Shown here piece by piece: positions 7,970 to 15,459 of a stretch of DNA of 32,890 nucleotides. The translations under genes and the position numbers were made by a program. Numbering within the stretch: the stretch's first letter is position 1; each line of letters opens with the position of its first letter. The notes beneath the pieces are model-generated. The model was not told the DNA's origin and did not search any database. It saw only the letters and a program-made list of their open reading frames with translations. This DNA is from Chitinophagales bacterium (lineage in GTDB: Bacteria; Bacteroidota; Bacteroidia; Chitinophagales; Saprospiraceae): the NCBI GenBank assembly GCA_022360175.1, contig JAKSDI010000118.1:1-32890 (forward strand). The letters run 5' to 3'.

Positions 7970-8171
7970 GTTAATTGAGGTAATAATTTATACCCAATTG
8001 ATAACTTTATAGTTAGTACATGACAATAAGACTAAATTACTCCAAAGGGAGTTAGATAGCTACCAGTAAATGAATAAATAATATGTTCAGGGATTTGAGA
8101 AGCTGCTCCAGTAAGAAAACCAGAACAGCTTTTGCACTCTAGTTTCTGTCAGTTGAGGAGTAATTGTTGTA

Positions 8172-8411
8172 TTAGAGGGGAGCAACCCGGATTTTCTCTT
8201 TGATAGATTGGATAAGGGCAGGGGAGGGTTTACGTCTGTGTATTTTACTTTTAATAAATTCTCTAAAGGATTTTTCCTGACTAAGGACTTTGAGGTATGC
8301 GGGGTTTGATTGTATATCTTTCAGTAACTCTCGCTCGGCACTTTCATTCAATTCATTGTCCAGGTACATAGTTATTTTACGTACGAGTTCCTGATAATTT
8401 TGATCTTTCAT
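8172..8411 (-). CDS. Small anti-sigma-factor-like protein lacking zinc ligands
   Basis: This 79-residue, charged, helical protein lies downstream of the ECF sigma gene on the same strand. The block YLDNELNESAERELLKDI (residues 16-33) resembles the YLDGEL...E....L core of small zinc-binding anti-sigma proteins (RsrA/ChrR-type N-terminal domain). The H-x3-C-x2-C ligands usually found after this helix are absent: the equivalent segment reads SNPAYLKVL and the protein has no cysteine. It probably binds the sigma factor in the cytoplasm and holds it inactive without redox sensing by zinc. Bacteroidota often carry such a short protein next to this sigma. The 328-nt gap between the two genes is unusually long. 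Identity as an anti-sigma is inferred from pattern and position. Confidence 0.65.
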   Translation of the reverse strand: MKDQNYQELVRKITMYLDNELNESAERELLKDIQSNPAYLKVLSQEKSFREFIKSKIHRRKPSPALIQSIKEKIRVAPL

Positions 8412-8739
8412 GATAAAGACGTTTTGTTACCTCACACAGGGTAAATGATCTCGTATAGCTGCTGATATGACATCCCCCCCATGAGCTTGCGACCCCCGTA
8501 GCGGTGTCACTGCTGTATAGCAGCAATCCGAACAGGAGGCACTAATGCCCGATGATAAATGGAAGGATGAACTTAGTCGAATCATTTTAATTGTCAGCAT
8601 TCTAACGAGTGAAACCTGCCCGCTACCTTTACTGCAACTTAAATTAAGCAGTATTATATTCCTACATCGGAAATTTTAGCGATTAAGGTAACAGGCAAGT
8701 TTCTTGGGGTGCCCTTGTTAAGAGGCAATGGTTAACGAA
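8412..8739. other. Spacer between sigma and anti-sigma genes with hairpins
   Basis: No gene is visible in these 328 bases. The stretch from about 8465 to 8535 is more GC-rich than its surroundings. It has a run of seven C, a CTGCT-GTAT-AGCAG hairpin near 8510, and GACA...TGTC ends (8468-8507) that could pair. It may be an inserted intergenic repeat or a processed mRNA segment. Confidence 0.45.
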
Positions 8740-9321
8740 TTATTTTCTCTTATCCTTATATCCCAATGATTGGGCATATGTTTTTAGTCTCTCTTTCAAC
8801 ATATTCCGTGCTCGGTGCAGCCTAGAACGGACAGTACCAATAGGAATATCAATAATTTTAGCTATCTCTTCATATGTGAAACCTTCAATATCACACAGGA
8901 GAATCACTACACGGAAATCTACCGGTAAAGCATTGATAGCTGTAGTTACTTCATCACCCATCATACCTTGGAACATTTCCTCCCTGAGGTCGAGGTAACT
9001 AGAGTATTGAGAATCCTCTTCATCATGATAATTGATGATTTCCTCATAGTCAACCTTGGTTGGCTGCTTGCTCTTTTTACGGTATTGGTTGATGAAAGCA
9101 TTTTTCAAAATCCGGAAAAGCCATGCCTTGGCATTGGTTCCTTCATGATAGGAATCAATGAATCGGTAAGCTTTTAAATAGGTTTCCTGTACCAGATCAT
9201 TGGCGTCATCTTCATTATATGTCAGATGATATGCGAAGGTATACAACGCATCAATCTGAGGCAGGAATTCCTCTTCAAAAATCCGGTCGTGTTGCTTTTT
9301 TATGTCAGTATTTTCTGCCAT
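8740..9321 (-). CDS. ECF-type sigma-70 family RNA polymerase sigma factor
   Basis: The protein directs RNA polymerase to alternative promoters. From the chosen start (MAENTDI at 9321) it has 193 residues. An ATG 30 nt upstream would add ten hydrophobic residues with no family support. Sigma region 2 covers about residues 20-85, with DDANDLVQETYLKAYRFIDSY (region 2.2-2.3; written here in part as DLVQETYLKAYRF) and AWLFRILKNAFINQYRKK. Sigma region 4 (about 125-180) contains LPVDFRVVILL, GFTYEEIAKI and the helix-turn-helix GTVRSRLHRARNML. The RNA polymerase-binding and DNA-binding parts look intact. The likely partner anti-sigma lies downstream on the same strand at 8172-8411. No clear TAnnTTTG promoter was found upstream, so its own control is unresolved. 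Confidence 0.93.
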   Translation of the reverse strand: MAENTDIKKQHDRIFEEEFLPQIDALYTFAYHLTYNEDDANDLVQETYLKAYRFIDSYHEGTNAKAWLFRILKNAFINQYRKKSKQPTKVDYEEIINYHDEEDSQYSSYLDLREEMFQGMMGDEVTTAINALPVDFRVVILLCDIEGFTYEEIAKIIDIPIGTVRSRLHRARNMLKERLKTYAQSLGYKDKRK

Positions 9322-9351
9322 TAAGACCATAAAGATAGAAATTTTCTGCAA

Positions 9352-9653
9352 ACGACAAATCTGTATTTTACAGACGCCAATTAGTTAATTGGATTTGCAA
9401 GGTGTTGTAAATCAGGTGGTTATTTTTTGTTTTTTCGGGAGTTGTAATTTTTGTTTCCAGTTACAAATTCACTAACCGGGATTTTTTATAATTGGTTCCT
9501 ATAAGGAGAAAAAAAAATCATTTAGTCTGAACTACCTGCAATTCCTGGGTTTATCTCTTGATATCTCACAAGAAGACATAAACCATTTTTGCTGGTATTT
9601 GTTTGGCGAACGAGAACTTTCAAATCTTCATTTCTTTAAGTTTACGTAATTTT
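9352..9653. other. Divergent intergenic region, sigma factor / IPP isomerase
   Basis: About 300 AT-rich bases between divergently transcribed genes, with several T-rich runs. It must hold promoters for both, but I found no exact TAnnTTTG/TTTG pair on either strand and no strong hairpin. Confidence 0.4.
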
Positions 9654-10721
9654 ATGGCTGAAAAAAGTGATGTATTACTAGTGGATAAACTAATAGGCAA
9701 AGAAGACCCTACTTCTGAATCGAGAAAAAAGGACCATATCGAATTAGCTTTTGATTCGCAGGTAGAAAAACATAGCCTGGATCGCCGGTTTTTCTATGAA
9801 CCATTATTGAGTGGGCATCCTCAGCGTGGCGCTCTTCCCGAACAAGTATTTCTCGGCAAAAAGATGAAAACACCTATGTGGGTTTCCAGTATGACGGGAG
9901 GTACAGAAATGGCCAATACCATTAATCATAATCTGGCAAGAGCATGTAAGGATTTTGGTATGGGAATGGGACTGGGATCTTGTCGTGCCTTATTGTATAA
10001 TGATGAAACCCTAAAAGATTTTGATGTTCGTCATTTAATAGGAGAAGAACTTCCTCTTTATGCTAATCTGGGAGTTGCTCAAATAGAAGAATTAATCGAC
10101 TCAGGAGAGTTATACCGTATCCTCCAACTAATTGATAAACTTCAGGCAGATGGTTTGATCGTGCACGTAAATCCAATGCAGGAATGGTTGCAGCCCGAGG
10201 GAGATCGGTTTAAATACGAACCACTCAAGGTGATTAATATCCTGCTGGACGAAATGGATATTCCAATAATTGTGAAGGAAGTAGGTCAGGGGATGGGGTA
10301 TGAAAGCCTGAAAGCTTTGTTTAAACTACCACTAGCTGCTATTGATTTCGCTGCTAATGGAGGGACAAATTTTGCTAAGCTGGAAATGTTGAGAAGTGAC
10401 GAACAGAAAGCTGCTATCTATGAACATTTAGCTTATGTAGGGCATAGTGCTGAAGATATGGTCAATATGACCAATCGAATCATCGAGGAACTTGGTGATG
10501 AGGTAAAGTGTCAAGAAGTGATTATTTCAGGAGGGGTACAAACTTTTCTAGATGGATATTACCTGATTAATCGTTTGAAATTACCTGCTGTTTATGGACA
10601 AGCATCGGCTTTCCTGAAACATGCAAGAGGGAGCTATGAAGAACTGTATCAGTATGTCGATGCACAGGTGCAGGGACTTGAGTTGGCGAATGCTTTTTTA
10701 AAGGTGAGGGAAGAGGGGTAA
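9654..10721 (+). CDS. fni: Type 2 isopentenyl-diphosphate delta-isomerase (FMN-dependent)
   Basis: The enzyme interconverts isopentenyl and dimethylallyl diphosphate using reduced FMN, supplying both isoprenoid units. The start chosen is ATG 9654 (MAEKSDVLL), giving 355 residues; the longer frame begins with TTG and adds 17 atypical residues. Family motifs are RKKDHIELA near the N-terminus, MTGG (FMN/substrate site), GMGLGSCR, the active-site block HVNPMQE with its conserved His, Asn and Gln, VKEVGQGMG, DFAANGGTNFAKLE, and ISGGVQT in the C-terminal phosphate-binding region. The TIM-barrel length is normal. It precedes HMG-CoA reductase and a GHMP kinase on the same strand, consistent with a mevalonate-pathway cluster broken only by the small four-helix-bundle gene. 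Confidence 0.94.
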   Translation: MAEKSDVLLVDKLIGKEDPTSESRKKDHIELAFDSQVEKHSLDRRFFYEPLLSGHPQRGALPEQVFLGKKMKTPMWVSSMTGGTEMANTINHNLARACKDFGMGMGLGSCRALLYNDETLKDFDVRHLIGEELPLYANLGVAQIEELIDSGELYRILQLIDKLQADGLIVHVNPMQEWLQPEGDRFKYEPLKVINILLDEMDIPIIVKEVGQGMGYESLKALFKLPLAAIDFAANGGTNFAKLEMLRSDEQKAAIYEHLAYVGHSAEDMVNMTNRIIEELGDEVKCQEVIISGGVQTFLDGYYLINRLKLPAVYGQASAFLKHARGSYEELYQYVDAQVQGLELANAFLKVREEG

Positions 10722-10728
10722 GAGGTTA

Positions 10729-10784
10729 TTGGTGAATAGTGATTGGTGAATAGTGATTGGTGATTGGTGATTGGTGATTGGTGA
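10729..10784 (+). repeat. Eight in-phase heptamers, TTGGTGA/ATAGTGA
   Basis: Eight contiguous 7-nt units: TTGGTGA, ATAGTGA, TTGGTGA, ATAGTGA, then four TTGGTGA. They lie 7 nt after the IPP isomerase stop and end about 60 nt before the four-helix-bundle gene. The unit is a variant of TTAGTGA, the reverse complement of the TCACTAA array at 6246. Confidence 0.92.
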
Positions 10785-10842
10785 AAAAGTGAAGAAAGGT
10801 AGGAAAACAAAAAAGATTACTAATATAATAACGTGCTTTCTT

Positions 10843-11211
10843 ATGAAAACGATTGACAATTTTGAAGTATATCAGCTAGCCATGAGGATTGGAGATGAAG
10901 TATGGGAAACATGCACCGGGTGGGATGATTTTTTGAGAAGAACGATTGGAAGCCAGCTTGTACGTGCTGCGGATTCTATAGCAGCAAATGTTTCTGAAGG
11001 ATATGGCAGATACCATTTTAAAGATAGGCGCATATATTGCTATTACAGTAGAGGCTCCAGTTTTGAAACTAGGACATGGTTGCTGAAAGCAAGAAAAAGA
11101 GGAGGTATTAGTGAAGAAAGGCTGAACAATCTTTTACTGTTAATATCGGAATTTCAATTGAAGTTGAATGGGTATATTGATAGTTTAAATAGGCAAATAA
11201 GGAAGAAGTGA
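10843..11211 (+). CDS. Four helix bundle protein (23S rRNA intervening-sequence type)
   Basis: From ATG 10843 (MKTIDNFEVYQLA) this 122-residue protein has the normal length and pattern of the IVP/four-helix-bundle family: an N-terminal F..Y..A..I helix, IGSQLVRAADSIAANVSEGYGR, an RGSSFET segment (here YSRGSSFETRTWL) and a basic C-terminus. An upstream ATG at 10771 would add 24 residues encoded largely by the heptamer repeat and a lysine-rich stretch, so I reject it. Members form homopentameric bundles; the original ones are encoded inside intervening sequences of 23S rRNA genes, and free-standing copies, as here, are common in Bacteroidota with no settled function. It sits between isoprenoid genes and between heptamer repeats in opposite orientations, which suggests it moved in as a unit. 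Confidence 0.9.
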   Translation: MKTIDNFEVYQLAMRIGDEVWETCTGWDDFLRRTIGSQLVRAADSIAANVSEGYGRYHFKDRRIYCYYSRGSSFETRTWLLKARKRGGISEERLNNLLLLISEFQLKLNGYIDSLNRQIRKK

Positions 11212-11233
11212 AAGAGGTTAAATTGAGAGGTAA

Positions 11234-11299
11234 TTAGTGAAAGGTGATTAACAACGAACGACAAATCACGAATCCCCATTCACGAATCACATTCACAAA
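11234..11299 (-). repeat. Degenerate heptamer repeats right of four-helix-bundle gene
   Basis: TTAGTGA and AAGGTGA (11234-11247) are followed by TCACGAA, TCCCCAT, TCACGAA, TCACAT and TCACAAA (11266-11299). Read on the minus strand the latter match the GTGA heptamers left of the gene, so the module has imperfect inverted flanks. Confidence 0.65.
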
Positions 11300-11331
11300 T
11301 TCTCTTCCTTATTTGAAACAATAAATACGAA

Positions 11332-12669
11332 ATGCAGGAAAAGACAGTAACAGGTTTCTCTAAATTATCCAAGCTGGGTAAGATTCGTTGGGTGGCAGAA
11401 AATTTTTTCTCCAGTCCCCGGCAAGTAGTGGAAGAACTGAAGAGTTTTTGGCATGAAGATGAGGATCAGCAGCGAGTGTTAGATGCTTTTAGTGAGAATA
11501 CCCTTAGCAATTTCTATTTACCTTATGGAGTTGCACCTAATTTTGTGATTAATGGCCGGGTTTATACGGTCCCAATGGTAATTGAAGAAAGCTCTGTAGT
11601 GGCAGCGGCTTCCAGTGCAGCAAAATTCTGGATGAGTAGGGGAGGGTTTCATGCTCAGGTTTTATCAACGAAAAAATTGGGGCAGGTACATTTTAGTTGG
11701 GAAGGAGATATACAATTGCTGAGAGATCGGTTTAAAGAATTGGAACAGCGATTGCGCAGGGATGCCGCTCCGATAACTGCTAATATGGAGAAACGAGGCG
11801 GAGGGATTCTTGATATTGAATTGCTCGACATGAGCCTGCTTGAACCTAATTATCATCAGTTGAAAGTAAGTTTTGAGACCTGCGATTCTATGGGGGCCAA
11901 CTTTATCAATTCTGTACTAGAAGAATTTGGCAATAGCTTGCAGTTATTTGTTGAAGAACATATTGATGAGGATAAGCCATTGGAAATTATCATGGCTATT
12001 TTATCCAATTTTACTCCGGAATGCCTGGTTCGAGCCTGGGTAGAGTGCCCGGTTGAAGAGCTTGGAAATGTATGTGAAGGAATGGAACCTGCTATTTTTG
12101 CCGAAAAATTTGCAAAAGCTGTTCGTATTGCTCGGATAGACCCTTATCGAGCGACCACCCACAACAAAGGTATTTTTAATGGTATAGATGCTGTCGTATT
12201 GGCTACAGGCAATGATTTTAGAGCAATAGAAGCTGGCGGGCATACTTATGCTGCGCGTGATGGACAATACCGCAGTTTGAGTAGTTGTGAAATTAAAAAT
12301 GATATTTTCAAATTCTGGATAGATATTCCACTGGCACTAGGGACAGTAGGTGGCCTGACGAAACTTCATCCTATTGCTCGACGCTCATTGGAACTATTGG
12401 GAAGCCCTTCGGCTACTGAGTTGATGGAAGTGATAGCAGTAACAGGACTGGCTCAAAATTTTGCAGCCGTACGCTCTTTGGTGACTACAGGAATACAGAA
12501 AGGGCATATGAAAATGCATTTAAAAAATATACTGAACCATCTGGGAGCTACAGTAGGCGAAATGGAAGATGTAATTGAGCATTTTGAAGATAGAGTAGTT
12601 TCTTTTAAAGCCGTAAGAGAATACCTTGACCTTCTTCGATCTGGCGGGCTTACATATACAGCAAAGTAA
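11332..12669 (+). CDS. mvaA: Hydroxymethylglutaryl-CoA reductase, class II
   Basis: The enzyme interconverts HMG-CoA and mevalonate; here it probably works in the biosynthetic direction for isoprenoids. The 445-residue chain starts GFSKLSKLGKIRW and has the class II landmarks: PMVIEESSVVAAASSAAK (residues 81-98, catalytic Glu 85 or 86), CDSMGANFINSV (184-195), TTHNKGIFNG (275-284, catalytic Lys279), ATGNDFRAIE (291-300, Asp295, 16 residues after the lysine as in the Pseudomonas mevalonii enzyme) and GLAQNFAAVRSLVTTGIQ then GHMKMH (His392). All four catalytic residues are present. The stop codon overlaps the start of the following GHMP kinase (TAATG), implying coupled translation. The gene is bacterial class II, single domain, without membrane segments. 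Confidence 0.95.
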   Translation: MQEKTVTGFSKLSKLGKIRWVAENFFSSPRQVVEELKSFWHEDEDQQRVLDAFSENTLSNFYLPYGVAPNFVINGRVYTVPMVIEESSVVAAASSAAKFWMSRGGFHAQVLSTKKLGQVHFSWEGDIQLLRDRFKELEQRLRRDAAPITANMEKRGGGILDIELLDMSLLEPNYHQLKVSFETCDSMGANFINSVLEEFGNSLQLFVEEHIDEDKPLEIIMAILSNFTPECLVRAWVECPVEELGNVCEGMEPAIFAEKFAKAVRIARIDPYRATTHNKGIFNGIDAVVLATGNDFRAIEAGGHTYAARDGQYRSLSSCEIKNDIFKFWIDIPLALGTVGGLTKLHPIARRSLELLGSPSATELMEVIAVTGLAQNFAAVRSLVTTGIQKGHMKMHLKNILNHLGATVGEMEDVIEHFEDRVVSFKAVREYLDLLRSGGLTYTAK

Positions 12670-13592
12670 TGCACACAAAACAACACTTCCGAACAAACGG
12701 AAAATTATTGCTGACAGGGGAATATTGTGTATTAGATGGAGCACTCGCACTAGCAATTCCTCTGAAGTATGGGCAGGAAATGATTGTATATGAAGCAGCA
12801 TCACCCCAACAATTTGAATGGAGGAGTTATGATGAAAAAGGGAACTGTTGGTTTGAAGCAACATTCTCTTATAACTCTAGCCTGATTCAATGTAGTGATG
12901 ATGAAGTAGGAAAGCGCCTTGAAACCTTGTTCGTCACAATAGAACAGGAACATCCAGGCTTTTGGAAGAACCAATGTATTTCAAAAATTGAAACCTGGCT
13001 GGATTTTCCTCTTGAGTGGGGATTTGGCACAAGTTCTACGCTGGTGGCTGCATTGGCTAAATGGGCGGGGGTTGATCCTTTTATCCTACTTGGAAATTCG
13101 TTTGGCGGTTCAGGCTATGATATCGCTTGTGCTATGTCTGAAAGCCCTGTGCTTTATCAGAAAAGAGATAAGCACTCACATTGGGTAGAAATACCTTATT
13201 ATCCTCCAATGAGTGGTAATATGTATTTTGTATACTTAGGAAAAAAACAGAATAGCAGAGAGGGGATCAAACGTTATCGTGCTTTGAGTAAAAAGGTCAA
13301 TTCACAACTTAAAGATGTATCAATGCTTTCCCTGCAATTTGTCAATTCACAAAGCTTAAAAGAATTGACCGAAGTAATAGAAGCACATGAGTTAGTAGTG
13401 AGTCAATTGATTCAAATGGTCCCGGTAAAAGAAAAACTGTTTGCCGATTTTTCCGGGAGCATAAAATCATTAGGAGCTTGGGGCGGCGACTTCGTAATGG
13501 CGCTTAGCTCACTGTCTTCAAGAGAGGTGAAAAAATACTTTAATGATAAAGGCTACCCCATTTGTTTTGCATGGAAAGAACTCATCCTCTAA
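12669..13592 (+). CDS. GYDIA-family GHMP kinase (mevalonate-pathway kinase-like)
   Basis: This 307-residue protein belongs to the GHMP small-molecule kinase superfamily. It opens with FRTNGKLLLTGEYCVLDGA (residues 7-24, typical of mevalonate/phosphomevalonate kinases), has the phosphate-binding loop EWGFGTSSTLVAALA (116-130, a variant of PxGxGLGSSA), and the diagnostic GYDIA at 149-153. The gene overlaps the HMG-CoA reductase stop by one base. This supports phosphorylation of mevalonate or a later intermediate, but the GYDIA branch has no settled substrate that I can name with confidence. The genomic link with HMG-CoA reductase and IPP isomerase is the main argument. No phosphomevalonate decarboxylase gene is present in the window. 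Confidence 0.9.
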   Translation: MHTKQHFRTNGKLLLTGEYCVLDGALALAIPLKYGQEMIVYEAASPQQFEWRSYDEKGNCWFEATFSYNSSLIQCSDDEVGKRLETLFVTIEQEHPGFWKNQCISKIETWLDFPLEWGFGTSSTLVAALAKWAGVDPFILLGNSFGGSGYDIACAMSESPVLYQKRDKHSHWVEIPYYPPMSGNMYFVYLGKKQNSREGIKRYRALSKKVNSQLKDVSMLSLQFVNSQSLKELTEVIEAHELVVSQLIQMVPVKEKLFADFSGSIKSLGAWGGDFVMALSSLSSREVKKYFNDKGYPICFAWKELIL

Positions 13593-13632
13593 TTTTTGCA
13601 AATTTGTAAAACCTACTAATCACTAATGTGTT

Positions 13633-13640
13633 TACCTTTG
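13633..13640 (+). promoter_or_regulatory. Possible -7 box (TACCTTTG) for the Nfu gene
   Basis: TACCTTTG matches the Bacteroidota TAnnTTTG -7 element, 25 nt before the nfu start codon. The nearest upstream TTTG (13603-13606) is 26 nt away rather than 19-21, so the -33 element is weak. A TCACTAA heptamer lies in between at 13620-13626. Confidence 0.5.
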
Positions 13641-13664
13641 TAGATTAAATCTAAATAAAGTACA

Positions 13665-14279
13665 ATGAGTAATCCAGTTACCAAAAGCCCGGTAATGTTA
13701 TATACAGAGCAGACACCGAATCCAGAGTCGCTGAAGTTTGTTACAAATCGTATGATTTATAAAGGGACTGCCGATTTCAGAGAAAAAGAACTGGCAATAG
13801 AATGGTCTCCTTTGGCTACTGAACTGTTTGCTCTTCCATACGTGAAAGGCGTCTATATCTGCAACAACTTTGTTACAGTTACAAAGGAGTTTAACTACGA
13901 CTGGGCAGATATCATGCTTAAGCTAAAAGAGTTTATTAAAGCATATGTTTCAGAAGAAAAGCCTATCATTAAAGAAGGCTTTGAAGAAGCAATGGCAAAA
14001 ATTGAGGAAGAGAGAGGAGCCAGCTATGAGTATGGTGAAAATGATGCCGAAATTGTCAAAAAGATTAAGGAGTTAATTGAAACCTATGTAAAACCGGCCG
14101 TTGAAATGGATGGTGGAAATATAGAGTTCAAGGCATGGAATGAAGGAACAGTCGTATTAGTAATGCAGGGAGCCTGTAGTGGATGTCCTTCATCAACTGT
14201 TACGCTGAAGACAGGTATAGAAGGTATGTTGAAACGCATGATACCAGAAGTAAAAGAAGTAGTAGCAGAAATGGGGTAA
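13665..14279 (+). CDS. NifU-family Fe-S cluster scaffold/carrier (Nfu)
   Basis: The protein carries or assembles iron-sulfur clusters for transfer to client enzymes in the cytoplasm. Of 204 residues, about 10-98 form the Nfu N-terminal domain (YTEQTPNPESLKFVTNR opening), and 125-204 the NifU C-terminal domain with VEMDGGNIEF and the cluster-binding GACSGCPSSTVTLKTGIE (Cys171, Cys174). This two-domain layout is the usual Bacteroidota and mitochondrial Nfu1-like form. A linker with EEERGASYEYG joins the domains. The gene appears monocistronic, with a possible -7 box upstream and a strong bidirectional hairpin downstream. The nearby Fe-S serine dehydratase could be one client, but nothing links them directly. 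Confidence 0.93.
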   Translation: MSNPVTKSPVMLYTEQTPNPESLKFVTNRMIYKGTADFREKELAIEWSPLATELFALPYVKGVYICNNFVTVTKEFNYDWADIMLKLKEFIKAYVSEEKPIIKEGFEEAMAKIEEERGASYEYGENDAEIVKKIKELIETYVKPAVEMDGGNIEFKAWNEGTVVLVMQGACSGCPSSTVTLKTGIEGMLKRMIPEVKEVVAEMG

Positions 14280-14333
14280 GGATCTAATATCCTTGATGCC
14301 ACTGAGGTATTTTGTGAAAGTTTTAAATATTCG

Positions 14334-14381
14334 AAAAGGCCAGGATCAATGTCGAAAATGCAGCATTGATTTTGGCCTTTT
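14334..14381. terminator. Bidirectional terminator between convergent genes
   Basis: AAAAGGCCA pairs with TGGCCTTTT and ATCAATG with CATTGAT (one small internal loop) around a 12-nt loop. The A run on the left and T run on the right make it a terminator on both strands. It overlaps the stop codon of the minus-strand nucleotidyltransferase gene. Confidence 0.85.
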
Positions 14382-15447
14382 AAGAATAATATAGTTGCTC
14401 TCTTACATTTACCAATATCTCCTCAATTTTATTCGAATCCGGCTCTGGTGGTAGTTTTGACTCATCATATAATCGCTCAATGCGTGCCATTCGTTCTTGA
14501 GCCCATTGGAGCAATTGATCATACTCGAATTCTCCTCGACGAATGGAAAGTAGGAAATCGCGATTGGGACGGCGTACATTAATGGTACCTTCCAGAGCAA
14601 TCTCCTTTGCCATATCGAGGAGCCGAAAGGTATGCATCATATTTTTTGAATCGTAGTTCTTGCCGTGAGACCTGGTTGATTCATACCTTAATTCGTTGCG
14701 TTTTTCTACCCAATCCCAATAGTGTCGATAATCCTTGCAGTATGATTGATAACCATTTTTGTTAAAAGAAATCAAGCATGTCCTTTCCATTCCTTTGGGA
14801 ATGCTACTCAACGCAATATCATTGCTGTTTTCTTTTCGGATAATACCACTAAAAGATAAATTTCCTGTTTCATCATAAAACAGGGCATAGGTATCTCGAA
14901 AGTGAGGAATATTGACCAAGCCACATCCTTCCTGTTGCCACCCCTTTGCCTGTAGCCATTCCCGTAAGGGATAACTCTTACTGCCTTCCTTGAGGACATA
15001 ACAAAAATCAAGTGGTGTTTTCCGTTTTTTATCTACCGGGTTTGCGATCTTCTTATTGAGGCCTCGGGCTTTTTTTATTTGAGCCATTGCATATCCTCCA
15101 AAAGTTTGATAACATCTTTTGGATAGGAAAACAGAAGCTTGATAATGATCCATTAGAGGATGGCTATATAATAAGCAATCGGGAGGAATTGCGAGCAATT
15201 CTAATAGATTGGGATTGTTTTTGTACAATAATTCTGTAAACCTCCCCAACTCATAATAAACCACATCATTTTTATTATCTGAAACTTGAGGAGTATAATG
15301 AAAACTAAAAAAGGAATCCTTAGGCAAAAGAAATACCCCCTTTATATCCGTATCCGATCCTTCAATAGCAGTGCCATAGGCCTGGCTCCCACTGATAGCT
15401 TTAAGTAAAATCAGGTTCTCATTGGCTTCGAGTTGTTTTAAATTCAT
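14380..15447 (-). CDS. RlaP-like nucleotidyltransferase (DNA polymerase beta superfamily), second of pair
   Basis: This 355-residue protein has an N-terminal minimal nucleotidyltransferase core. ISGSQAYGTAIEGSDTDIKGVF (residues 18-39; key parts GSQAYG and SDTDIKG) gives the Gly-Ser motif and the metal-binding Asp32/Asp34 pair, followed by VVYYELGRF, which fits the third acidic strand. A long helical C-terminal part (about 100-355) contains RSHGKNYDSKNMMHTFRLL, a basic conserved-looking block. The pattern fits the RlaP/YcgL group of predicted nucleotidyltransferases (PF10127) that comparative genomics has tied to RNA repair and ligation. It lies 12 nt downstream of another RlaP-like gene and is surely cotranscribed with it. 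No RNA ligase or phosphatase gene is in the window. Substrate unknown. Confidence 0.82.
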   Translation of the reverse strand: MNLKQLEANENLILLKAISGSQAYGTAIEGSDTDIKGVFLLPKDSFFSFHYTPQVSDNKNDVVYYELGRFTELLYKNNPNLLELLAIPPDCLLYSHPLMDHYQASVFLSKRCYQTFGGYAMAQIKKARGLNKKIANPVDKKRKTPLDFCYVLKEGSKSYPLREWLQAKGWQQEGCGLVNIPHFRDTYALFYDETGNLSFSGIIRKENSNDIALSSIPKGMERTCLISFNKNGYQSYCKDYRHYWDWVEKRNELRYESTRSHGKNYDSKNMMHTFRLLDMAKEIALEGTINVRRPNRDFLLSIRRGEFEYDQLLQWAQERMARIERLYDESKLPPEPDSNKIEEILVNVREQLYYS

Positions 15448-15459
15448 ACAGGATGTCTC

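Noticed and set aside
8095-8130. Terminator after the anti-sigma-like gene
   Set aside because: An AAGCTG/CAGCTT stem with wobble pairs exists, but no T run follows on the minus strand, so a terminator is not supported.
9603-9653. Extended start of IPP isomerase at TTG
   Set aside because: The extra 17 residues have no family counterpart; the ATG at 9654 gives the normal length.
12520-12864. Antisense frame across the HMG-CoA reductase/GHMP kinase junction
   Set aside because: It overlaps two well-supported genes with conserved motifs in the opposite strand; a shadow frame.
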